A stretch of 64,000 bases of DNA, taken from NCBI GenBank assembly GCA_963402885.1, contig OY727096.1, forward strand, positions 13,435,820-13,499,819, in the 5' to 3' direction. Numbering within the stretch: position 1 is the first letter of the stretch; each line of letters starts with the position of its first letter. The notes beneath the pieces were generated by a model that saw only the letters and a program-made list of their open reading frames with translations, was not told where the DNA came from and did no database searches. The position numbers and the translations under genes were made by a program. This DNA is from Antedon bifida (Eukaryota; Echinodermata; Crinoidea; Comatulida; Antedonidae). Of this stretch, positions 1-12,200 are shown piece after piece.

Positions 1-134
1 ATCCTATAGGAGCTGTAAGGTCTACCTGCACAAGGTTCCATGTTTGGTGTAATGAACCATCACATTTATTATCCTATAGGAGCTGTAAGGTCTACCTGTA
101 CAAGGTTCCATGTTTGGTGTAATGAACCATCACA
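1..134. repeat. 70-bp tandem duplication over the end of the GALNT coding sequence
   Basis: Bases 1-64 and 71-134 are the same sequence with one visible difference (C at 29, T at 99), giving a 70-bp period. Unit 71-134 is the genuine C-terminal coding end of GALNT, and unit 1-64 lies past its stop codon. Because 70 is not a multiple of three, the extra copy is out of frame. It may be a real recent duplication or an assembly artefact, and it may extend beyond the window. Confidence 0.85.
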
Positions 135-215
135 ATTGCTCAATGTAGGATAGTCTTTAGGAGACGAAGCTTTATCAAGACAAAGTGTAGTAGGTCGATG
201 AACTATCTCTTTAGT
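69..215 (-). CDS. GALNT1: GALNT coding exon 11: ricin-type lectin domain, gamma repeat, and stop
   Basis: Residues 536-583 plus TAA at 69-71. It reads [20 protein letters not shown], then [20 protein letters not shown]. The acceptor TTTTGCAG follows a T/ATT-rich tract. The open frame extends upstream through the intron to 356, but only the part after 215 joins in phase to exon 10. The last 60 or so coding bases are also present just past the stop (see the duplication at 1-134). The 3' end of the transcript is outside the window. Confidence 0.93.
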   Translation of the reverse strand, partial: TKEIVHRPTTLCLDKASSPKDYPTLSNCDGSLHQTWNLVQVDLTAPIG

Positions 216-3200
216 CTGCAAAATAAAAATAATAATAATAATAAAAAAAAATGTTATAGAAATCAGACTAATCTTCTTGAGACAGCCATTTCCGTCTAGG
301 GAAGAAGACAAATCAGATGATCGAATGAGTCTGCTTGATGACCAAAATGTGATCATTCTTTTACATATAAATGTGCTTTATACATGATATTGATTGACTA
401 AATAAATCATCAGTGGCATTGGAATCGCAAGTGAGATTAAGAGAGCCAGTCACTAAAAATCAAACATTAGGTGGCAAGGGTCAAAAATTCAAATTGGCTC
501 ATATTTTGCACATTGGTGGTAGACCTTGATGTATGTAAACCTGATGTGTAGTTTGTTTGGTATTAAAAATATCGCTTAGTTTTCGAGAAAATCGGAAAAT
601 AACAATTTTCGGCCAGATTTTTACTAATTAATTACTAATTAGCATATATAAAACTTTTAAAAAGTTGGGTAAAAACAACGCGTTTTTTTTCATGTGCGAC
701 AAATTTTTTTTTAATAAAAAAATCCTCAATCTAAAGTATAGATACTAATATTTATGAATCAAGTTTAAAAAAAATTGGGGAAACTATTTTGCGCTCCGCG
801 CAAGAGCCACAAATTTGTAAGAAATTCAAAGATGTTATCTCTTGGCAAGATCAATCAGATCTTGCCGAAGAACAGAACAGAACAAACATTAAAGATAAAC
901 TGAAAGTTCCTGGAATAAATGTGAATTAGAGGTGATAGAGGATGTGGAGCGTATCGAAAGAAGTCAAATTTGTGCAATATTTCGAAGATAAAAGTTTACA
1001 GATTTAGTAATATAACTGATGTGTGCTTGCATGTTTAGAGATTCATCAAGTTTTATACCAAGATTAGTAACTAATTGAGAAGGATGTATGAGTGATGAGC
1101 CAATAGTAATAAAATGGGGTTCAATTTTGGTACGAATATGATTAGTACAGAAAATTATGTATTCAGATTTATTATCGTTTAATTTGAGGAGATTGGTCGA
1201 AAGCCAGGTATGGATGTCTTTAAGGCAATTCTCAAGGCGTTCAATAACAATAAGTAGATTATGGGGATCAAAGGGAATATACAACTGAATATCATCAGCG
1301 TAGAAATGATAAGAGATGTTGTGACGTTTGATAATTTGGGATAAAGGAGATATGTATAAAGAGAAAAGAATCGGGCCAAGGATGGATCCTTGAGGGACTC
1401 CGCATTCCATATATTTAGGTGACGATCTAACACCATTTATTTCAATGAATTGTGTACGGTTTTGAAGATATGAAATAAACCAGTTCAAAACAATGCCAGA
1501 AATGCCAAAATACGAATGAAGACGATCAAGAAGTATTTGGTGGTCAACTGTATCAAAGGCAGCAGATAGGTCAAGCATTACAAGGGCAACTGCTTGCTTA
1601 CTGTCCATAGCAACTGTTATGTCATTTAGTATCCTAAGAAGAGCTGTTTCAGTACAGTGAGCCTCTTTATATGCTGATTGGAATGGGTCTAACAAATTAA
1701 AATTAATAAGGTATGACATTAACTGTGTGGAGACAACTTTCTCAATTAATTTGGCATGAAAAGGTAAATTTGAGATAGGTCTAAAATTTTGGAATTGTTC
1801 CGGGTCAAGTGATGGTTTTTTTAACACGGGGATGACAACAGCCGATTTTAGCTGGTCGGGAAAAATACCAGTGGACAAGGACAAATTAATAAGGGAAGAA
1901 AGTATGGTGGCAAAAACGTCTTTACAAGTCTTCAGAAGTGGAGTGGGAATGGGGTCAAGAGAGCAAGACGCCGAAGATGAGGAGGAAATGAGCTTAGCAA
2001 CCAGAATAGGGTCAACCCAGTCAAATGAGCAGAGAGTAGCAGTGTTAGTGGTGGTTATGTTAGTAACAACAGCATGGTCAATGGGATTTTGGGATAGATT
2101 AGTGCGAATAGCAGCAATCTTGTTATGGAAAAAATCAGAAAATTGTTCGGCCAGATGGAAAATATTGGAATTACTCGGAAAGACTTGTTTATTAATACCT
2201 TTAAAAAATTTATCAATAATATTAAATAATTTCCTAAGATCACCATTACAGTTATCAATTTTAGAAGAGATGAATTTTGATTTAGCATTACGTAATTTAG
2301 CATTAAACATTCTTTGTTGATTAGCAAACTTATTCTTATCAGAAAAAGATTTTGTTTTACGCCACTGACGTTCAAGTTTGCGTAATAATTGTTTACATGC
2401 TCTGAGATTGTTATTATACCAAGGTTTGTTTTTACTTCTTTCTCGGATACGAATTTCTTTTTCCGGAGCAAACAAATCAAGAATACAGATAAAGTTGCTA
2501 TTAATTAATGAGTTAAGCTGACTAACTGATAGTAACGATCTATTTTGTTCTATAACATTTTCAAAAACCTTAACTCGTTCACAGAAATGTAACAGATCAA
2601 TGGACCTAATGTCACGACGCCTAATGCGCTGTGCAGGTGGTTCATTTTTTTTGTTGACTGTTCGGTCTACATTAACTTTACACTCAACGACACAGTGATC
2701 ACTAAACAAAAAACCAAGATTATTAACATCAAATATGCGAGTATTACAATCAGAAATTATAAGATCAAGTAGGTTACCAGACCTATGAGTAGGATTTTTA
2801 ATATGTTGGACCAAATCATAGTCATTGAGAATGTCAATAACTTGACGAGATTTACTGTTCTGGGAATCAGTTAGGTGAACGTTGAAATCACCAAGATGTA
2901 TTGTAGGTCGGCTTTCGTAGAGGTACCTGTCGATCGACGCTGAAAACTCATCAATGAAAACATTTACGTCAGATGAGGGTGGTCTGTAAATTGCAATGAT
3001 CCTTAAATCCAAAGATTTGGAGAGCACTTCACAGCATTCATACACAGTGGTGCCGTTCTCAACAAACTCAAATTCAAGATACGATTTAAAAAGTATTCCA
3101 ACTCCACCGCCACGCTTACCTTTCCTGGTGGTATGTATGAAAGTGTAGTCAGATGGAGTTACGGCATTTTCAATAACTTTATCATCTTGATGGAGCCAGG

Positions 3201-6200
3201 TTTCAGTAATTACTATGACATCATAGTTATGTTCCTCAAAGAAATCGTACAGCTCACTAGTTTTATTCCGTATTGACCTGGCGTTCAATAGACATACTGA
3301 AATTAACGTGCCAGCCGGTTTAGACAGTGACGTAAGCTTATCCGTAGACAGGTCTACTTTTCTTATGGACACGCTTCCCTGCCTTTCGACCTCTGTGGGT
3401 TTTTCTTAAAATTCCAAGGCTTGTACAAAGTTGTTTTGTTGTATCGCCGATCGGAAAGCCCGTTGCCCCTGGATGGAGACTGAACAATGTTTCCACAGAG
3501 TATCTGATGGGTTGGCCTTCAGCAAGAACATTTGGATTTGCAGCAAAAGTAAGTAAAGTGGTCACAATGATCCACATGAACTTTATCAGATCCATTTCTA
3601 GATTATATGGCGTGATAGCATTTAAGACTATATAGCTGTATTGGGCAATTGAAAGTGATTTTTATTGCTCACACATGCAGCGTGCAGCTACTAACCTAGC
3701 GCACGACAATGCGCTAACTCAAAATCACTCGCTTATGCTTTGTCAAACCATATTATTAAAATAATTCCATCCTCTCATAGCTTATAGGATGAAACTGAAA
3801 AACACAACTTGTTATCGTTTTCTTGTTTGTCGAACCTGGTCGAACTTATTCAACGAGCATGTTTCAAAACATTAGCCACAGTAGACAAAAACACTTTACT
3901 GAGTGCGAAGCGTATATTCGATAGACAACGATTTCTTCATTGACGTTGACAAAGGAACTGATTTGTTATCCAGTTTAGTGTACTTCTTACAATATAAAGA
4001 CATGTTGACAATAATTCTTATATATAACTGTTGTCTGATGGCTTTAAGTTCAAACAACATGGAGATTTTATGTTCTTTTAAATCGATTCGATAGAAAAGA
4101 CTAATTCTTAGTCGAGCAGCCATGTTTACCTTGCCCGCTGATATTCATAGTTGGACTGTTTGTCCCTTCCATCGATCGGATATTGGGTTAGGTTGGTCTA
4201 GAGGAAATAACAACATATGTATACATACAGAGTGCCGCCAGATCTCTCTAATCACATCCAAAGCAAGATAAAGAGGGATCCAAGTGCGATAGGGGTATTA
4301 GCAAAGAAGATTCGCAACTAATATTAAAGAAAATAGGAACTTTCCTGCAAGTTGGTTCAGGTAAATATAATTAATTTTTTATATTTTTATATATTTTATG
4401 TCATTTAAACTGTTAAACAAGAACCTGTAAGTAAATGTTTTTACGCTTTTTATTTGTTCAACTTGCCATAAGATGCTGAAGTCATTGTTACCTGTAACCT
4501 CGAAAACTGAAACAAATAGCCCTAGTCTCGTCGATCAGATGAGCGCACGCAACTATAAGTTAAAAATACCGTACAGTATGACATTTATGAATACGCATTT
4601 ATTGGCGGAATGTGTTTCATGTTACTTTGTTTACTTTGTCTGAAATTCATGAAGCTTTAAACACTGCTCTTCTGAAGAGAAAGATGACATGCAATACGTA
4701 ATTACACAGTCAGTCCAAGACATCGAGACGCTGCACGACATGATATTTTAGGAGATTTGAAACGCAAAAATGTTAGTGGGAAACATAACAGGCTTGATGA
4801 AGCTAAGCGAGTTATAATGTTGAGATCAGATAGTAATTGCTTAATTTCATTATGGGTTAATCGTTGAAATTTGACCACAAATTTATTTTTAGTTTGTGTT
4901 TATATTAAAACGTAATTCCAAATTATTTAGGACCTTTCAGTTTGACTTTAAAGTTTCTTTCTCGTAGTAGCAGTTTGGCTTAAAGCGCTAAATAGAGAAC
5001 AATAGGTACATCTGATTGATATTGCCGACAGATAAAATCTTTGAATTTCTTACAACTTTGTGGCGCTGGCCCAATTTGTTTTTACTTGATTCATAAATAT
5101 TAATATCTAAACTTTAGAGGAGTAGTTTTGTTTAAAAAAATGTTGTCGCACATGAAAAAAAACGTGTTTGTTTTTACTCTACTTTTTAAGAGTTTTATAT
5201 ATGCTAATTAGTAATTAATTAGTAAAAATCTTTGGATTTATTGAATTTTTTTGGCTGCTAAAATTAATGTAAATTATACACCAAAAATTAACAAAATTGG
5301 CCGAAAATCATTATTTTTTCGATTTTCTCGAAAACTAAGCAATATTTTACCAAACAAACTACACCTAATAGTTTTCCTTACATTAAGGTCTACCAATGTA
5401 CAAAATATGAGCCAATTCGAAATTTTGACCCTTGCCACTCTTAATTAATTATTTAAAATGTAACCATGCTTCACCCTTTATTAAGATATAGGTATAGTGC
5501 CAAAAGGAAAATGTCACTATAACATTACTTTTTACTTACATCCTCTTTGTATATCCATTCTTGATTTCCACGTTTACCGTGACATTTAAACAAAATGATT
5601 TCTTTATAATTAGTATCCTTTGATGAATCCAAACACAGGTCATCATGTTTTATTTCATTTGTCTTGCTAAGTGCAAATATCTACAAGAAAGAAATATTTA
5701 AACAATAACAAAAGAGACTGTAAAAATGACAATGGGATTATTTACTTTTTATGATGTCTGTTACTATATTACATGTAAATGCGAGAACATGATTGGTCGA
5801 AATGGCATCATGTGACTAGCTCTCCAAAAAAATATAATTCCCTAGGGAAGTTATATCTTTCTAACCTACCGGTCTTTGACGTAATTGGATTGTGTCCATA
5901 ATGATCGTGAGTAAATGCAGATTACAATCGATTACTTACGAATTGCAAAGGTAAATCCGGTCTAGTGATCGACATTAAAAATCAATGGAGAGAATTAGAC
6001 GAAGGGATTTATTACAAGATACTTTATTGTCAAAATTTTACAATTTTGAGATATGTTTTGTACCATAGTAGATCATTAAATAATACAAAGTATATAAATA
6101 AAAAATGAATACAAGTTACTATCTTTTAAAGTTTACAGTGTTGAAAATCTGAAACGGTTTGTCGAAATTTTTTTTTGTGTTAGTCTAGATATAGGTTGCT

Positions 6201-9200
6201 AGGACCATCTATACTTGAATTGGGCCTCGCGGCTGTATGTGATTTTCACGGGCTGGTGATTTCCCATCGCAGCGGCCAGAACCGGCATTTGGGCTTAATT
6301 CACTCAAAATAAATAATAAACTGGTACAGAGCCATAGACTAATCAGTTTCCTCCAATTCAAAATCATGTTTAAACCAAAAAAGTCAACAATCACAGTGCA
6401 ACAACTACACTATACCTGGTTGCCACCTTGGGCGTGACATTTAAAGATCCCTATCTTATCATGCTCTTTTCGGCCCATACTGTCTAAACATTGATTTGTT
6501 TCACCATTCCTAATCTGAAATTACAAAAAAAAATTGTAACAGTAAACACATGACTTGCCAGTGAAAAGATTTAGAATTAATCTCATGTAAGTGGTATGTT
6601 GGCAATGAAAAAAATTATGGTACAGTAAAAGGAACACTGTTCAAACTTTGGACGCAGTTATAAACGATGGATTTTCGAAACAACAATATCGTGAGACAAA
6701 AATTCTCAAAATGCTTACAAAAAACTAAACATGCATTAGTATACAAATAATAAAGACACTATACCTACAATTTTCGTTGTTTTGTAAAAATAATGCATAT
6801 ATATTATTTAAAAACATTAAACCAGGTCATTCTTTGTCTTAAAAAATTTGACATTAAAAATGGTTAATTATGATAGAAAGAGAGAAACAATGCACAATCT
6901 AAGTAGCTCGCGTCGAATGTCTTAGGCCTAGCTTAGCTAGGCTTAGTTGTTTATGCCTAGCTGGTAAAAAGCGGTAACGTAGGAACATTGTACGCTAGCT
7001 ATAGGCCTAGCCCTGTCTCATTGCTGAATTAATTGTCTGTCCTTTTTTGGCAGAATCCGTTAATACAAATTGGAGAAGACCTCGCATTTGAAAATTACGG
7101 CTCTTTATTTGTTTATCCTATCGGTCGAAAGTGGGGGTTTATCACATCACAATATGAAAATATAAATCTGTGCACGAAGCATGCTGGTATTTAAAAAAAG
7201 CCTCATACTCTCCAAAAGAAGGCTATCAATATTATATCTGGATCACCACCACTGTCGCACTCATCAATTTATTCTTGAATTTTCGCCTTATGAAACTCAA
7301 TGACATTAATCTCATCCAACAAAGTCATTTTGTCTTCTCCTCCATTAACCATGTCCTGTTATCCTTTTACCTTCAACTTGTCTCTCCATCAATATCAAAC
7401 ACGATCTCATAATAATATTTCTGTACCTACTGTACCCATAAAACCAACTCATTCCAACACAATATTTGATACCCCGGACCCACATTATGGAATAATCTAC
7501 CTCCCTCCATTTTAGAATCTGCCTCCAAAAATTATTATTATTACTTTTCCATACTGTCTCTTTATTTTACATTTATTTTGTTATTTATTTATTTTTTAAG
7601 GCTTGCCCAAGATGTTTATCTTCATCTTTCCAGGCATCTGCCTTCATTCTTTGATCTATTATCATTATTATATCCATTGTATTTTTCCTTTCCTTTGTGT
7701 CAGAGTTAGTAAATAAATGTTACGAAATGAAAAAAAGAAAATGAATGAAGAACGCGATCAGTCAACGTCGAGTGGCAAAAATTCTCAAAATGTTTACAGA
7801 AAGCTGAACGTGCATTATAGCAGTTCATTATCACCATTAGATATCAATTTTCCATGAAATAGGGCTAATTCCAAATAACATGTGATGCATAATTGACCAA
7901 TCAAATTGCAAGAATCATCATACTATTTGATCATTTTAGGTTCACATAATGGTTTGATCATGATCAGTGAATGTGAACCTACCTAGTGTGAACTTACCTC
8001 ACCAATCATTACAACATCTAATCTAAACTGTGATTCTGGGTACACATTATCCAAGTACCAATCAAATGGTTTGCATTGCAGTTTATCTCTTAATTGCTGT
8101 CGAAATTTAACATCACCATATGCTGTTTTACGAACACCTGAGAAAATACGAAAATGTATAAATTGTTATTATTATATCTATTTTTTTAAATACATTAACT
8201 GTGTTGAGGAAAAATATAGGCCAACAATAATAATAATAAATTTGGACTTTTAAGCACATAATGCATATAAAGCTTCTATGAGCTTCACATAAAAATAAAA
8301 GAATCCATGAAATAAATAAAATAAAAAGAGCAATTAAAATGAGAGTGACAGGCCATAAAATACAAGGGTGTCATTTTTTCCATAGGTAGTGAAATGTGGA
8401 TTATTTTTTATAAGAATCTCAAGCTTACATACCCTTATACAGTACTAAATAATTAAAACCTTTACCTAACCCTCTAAATAATGTTTCAAATGATAATATA
8501 TAAACAAAGACATATTGATGGGGTATACTAGTGTTACTATTATTCACCCTCTAATGGCTGTGCTTGCAAAAAACTGATCTCAATTTAAACTAGTCCGGTC
8601 GTGTCAACAATAAGTCTTATTACTAAAATATTAAAAATACTAAATGCTACTGAATCATTAAAAAACAACAACAATCTGATGAAAATGGAGAAAATAATGA
8701 CAAAGTACCTGGATTAATTTTATAATAAAAATGTTTATATTGGTCCATCCACACCTCAGCTAGTCTTTGATTATTACGATTAATAATTTTACCAGTTCCT
8801 CCAGGAAAAGAATAAGGGGTAGACTTTCTAAATACATGGCCAACATGGGAGCATGTTACAATCTCAAGTACACCACCACACATCCATATCTAAGAAAAAA
8901 AAATAGAATGTCATGTTGCCTCCCTCTACAGTTACAACTGAAAACAAGAAAAAAGCTTTATGTCCTACCATGTCCTATTTGTTTTTTCTTGTAGGCTTGA
9001 TATAGAGATATGCTTTCATGAATTGCCAACTTATTTTGTTGCTAATTTTATATTTATTTATCTATTATGTTGTGTTATGTGATTCTAAAGAAGGAATGTT
9101 GGTTTTGAATTGAATTGTGCCTTGCTCCATCTAAGATGAAAGTTTACAACCTATACTGCAATATATTTATCAAGTTTATGTAATTCAAATCAGTTTTAAG

Positions 9201-12200
9201 GCAAGTATTCAGTAAATACCTTTTGCCTCTGAATCTTAGAATTCTAACTTCAATCAACAATACTTACCCTAAAAGAAATTTCTAAATTTTCTCCTCCCCA
9301 CACATCCATTCCAGAATCGTAAGTTCCTAACTCTTCAAAGTAGTTTTTGTCAATTGCAAACAAACCTCCAGCCATAGTCGGGGACCTAATAAGGATAATG
9401 TGTTAATAACATAATTTTACCGTCACATTCAACACTCATTAAAGACAAACAAACAAATATTAAATTGAAGATATATATCAATGACAAACATAAAAGAGGA
9501 GAAACAAGAACTTTTTGACAAATTTACCAAAAATGCACTTCAGTCTAGACAAAAAATTGTTGTTTTTTTTAATGTTTCAGACCTTATTATTCCACAGTTA
9601 AACACAGTAGTAAATTAGTAGTAGATTGTGTTACTATTACACTATACAAAAATAACTGGAGAGGCTCATTGAAAACACTCAGTTGCTATTTATTGAAAAG
9701 CTTCACTACATGTTCCCACGGTGCAATTTCGATAGTGTTCAAATTGGTTTAATGACCAGCAGAGAATTTTATAATATTATGTTGACAAAATAGTAATGAA
9801 AGTCTTCCTATACCTAAGAGGTAATGTGCGATCCCCTTTCCTTCTTTCATTCTCTCGTTGTGGAATACCATACCATCTAAAATTTAGTTTCCAGTTAAAT
9901 CCACCATATGTCTGGTCTGAACCGGCATGGTAACCAAAATTTTCATCACTTATAACATCTATGATTGGACACACAACCGTTTTTCTAAAAGAAAAAAAAG
10001 ATAAAGAAATTGTATGTTGTACAGTAGCCTAGTAGACTTACTTTTGTTAGATGGTGGACATCCCTAAACTATTTCAACAACACTATGGTGGACAAAGTGT
10101 AAAAAATGATGTCATTTCCGGGTTATTGAATCGAATGTAAAAGGGAAATTTTCACAACACAGGTTTGTTTTTAGCTCGGCAGTGTGAAAGGGATAATACA
10201 TAGAAACCAAGGATACACATCATGTTGGAGTACCAGCAGGGGCAGATCCAGGATTTTGTGAAAGGGGGTGGGGGGTGCAACTGTAAAGAGTCCAAAATCG
10301 CCTCAACTCAGCCCCACGATGGTTGGGGCTGAGTTGAGACGATTTTGAAAATGTAAAACCTCTAGATGGTCGGAAATGTTATGTTATAAAAAATTATTAT
10401 AAATGTATTAAAAATTGATATTTTAAATATGAAAACTGAGGTATTAGCCTATTAAAGGGTGACATTTTCCCTATAGGCCTATTTTGAGTAAAAGCGTCAC
10501 AACAGGGCGTTTCGCGCAAGTCGGCGGGAAAAGGTGCTTTTCCAGGACGATATAACATTTTGTTGCGATTTCATTCACTCAGTATTTAGTTTTGATTGCG
10601 TTGCGTTCAAGTTCAATGTGAACATACATCTAGGGGAAGCCCCGAAAAAAGCGCAAATTCAATGCTTATTATAGCTCATTATTTATTTACATCAATTTGT
10701 TGAAGAAATTAAATATATACATAGGTTGGGTGGGTGGCCTAGAAAAAAATCGGTTGCTATAATGTATACTACAGTACACAGTTACCACAGTTATTGTAGG
10801 CCTACGATATTATTATTAACATATCCTCTATGATGATGATCTGTAGGTAACCACAGCGTTCCATTTTTGACGTATATACACCATTTATGCTTGCTGACTG
10901 CCAGCGATCTAAACAATAGGTAGGCCTAGGCGGTTGTATGGCGGTGTCCTTTATATGAATCGTTCGTACCCCGAGTATGGTACGATACACGCGTCAATAT
11001 CATGTTACATCCAGGGACCAAAATGCGTTTATTTTTCAGGTTCATTTAGCAACTCTTACAAATTTACAGACAGCAACGGCAATGGTGACCTCTAATAAAA
11101 AGTAAATTAGCACAGTGCTGAAACAATGTATTTTGTGAACAAAGTGAAAGTACTTTGCTCTTTTTTACGCTTCTTTTCCCGATTTTTTTTCTCCTTATGG
11201 TAGGATAATTTTTTTTCCTCCAGATTTATAGGGCGGAGGGTGCGCCCCTCCCCTGGATCCGCCACTGACTAGTGTTTATTGAAGAAGGAAACTGGAACTG
11301 GAAAATGGAGAAAGAATTTTTTGAGAGCATGTCATCGTTTATTCAATATATTTCCTGAAAAGAGTCATGTTAAAGGTGCTTATTTGAGGCAAATCCTTCA
11401 AATTGTCAGTTGAGAAACAAATTATAATATCATTATTAAAACTATGGACGAGTTAGGTTATCCGCACGACAAATGCCACGTGCAAGTCATACGTTAGAAT
11501 ATTGCGCACAGAAAAACAAGAAAAGATGATGGTGTTAGTGTGCTCTCTGTTTTGTGTCTAAGTATACACACAGTATACACTATACTGTATACATACTATA
11601 TACAGTGCAGCATAGATGAAATTACGAGACCCATCTTTTAATCCAATTTTTAACATGATAATGTCATCAAAATGAAGCACGTAGATAGCAATTTCGTAAG
11701 GGAATTATCTGAGCAACAACATATTAACATGTTGATGAAATTTGAATACGCAAAATTTGAAAATACAACTTTTATAATTCAACTGGCCATATGATGATGT
11801 CACAACATCCGATGTGCAAAATTTGTACATGAATTCGTATCTACAATTCAACAGCTTCCAGAAAAAGTTTTAATCATGAGTATATCTCTTTTCATTCTGA
11901 GAAGCTATAACATATTGAAATTTACTGTAATCATGTGACCCAAGCGTTTCACGCTTTTGATCATGATGACGTCATCAAACATTTTAAAAATGGTAAACCA
12001 TGCAAAAGATAATTGATTGACCTAGACAACATCAGAATTTTTAAAATTTTTCATCAAAAACGTGCACGAATCGTCCAATTCGAAGTGCTTGTATGACGTG
12101 ATTTTAAGTCAAATTTGTTTAAAAATTGGTAAAATTACTATAAAAGGCTGGAAAAACATAATTCATGTGAAAAAAAGATGTTTTTAGTGCTACGTGCGCA

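Larger units (their letters stand above)
471..5438. mobile_element. 5-kb element with long terminal inverted repeats, in GALNT intron 10
   Basis: The left arm 471-840 and the right arm 5030-5438 are inverted copies of one another. Both start with GTGGCAAGGGTCAAAA and share TTCGAATTGGCTCATATTTT-like and CTAATTAGCATATATAAAAC words. The left arm lacks about 65 bp present on the right. The interior holds a minus-strand LINE (964-3595). About 3600-5030 has no recognised gene. No transposase is seen, so this is either a non-autonomous DNA transposon that received a LINE insertion, or two single-arm repeats that landed in opposite orientations. Confidence 0.7.

Noticed and set aside
1832-2320. 162-codon plus-strand frame
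   Set aside because: Antisense shadow of the LINE ORF2.
471-5438. Polinton/Maverick element
   Set aside because: Long inverted arms fit, but no polymerase, integrase, ATPase or capsid-like genes are present and the only gene is a LINE.
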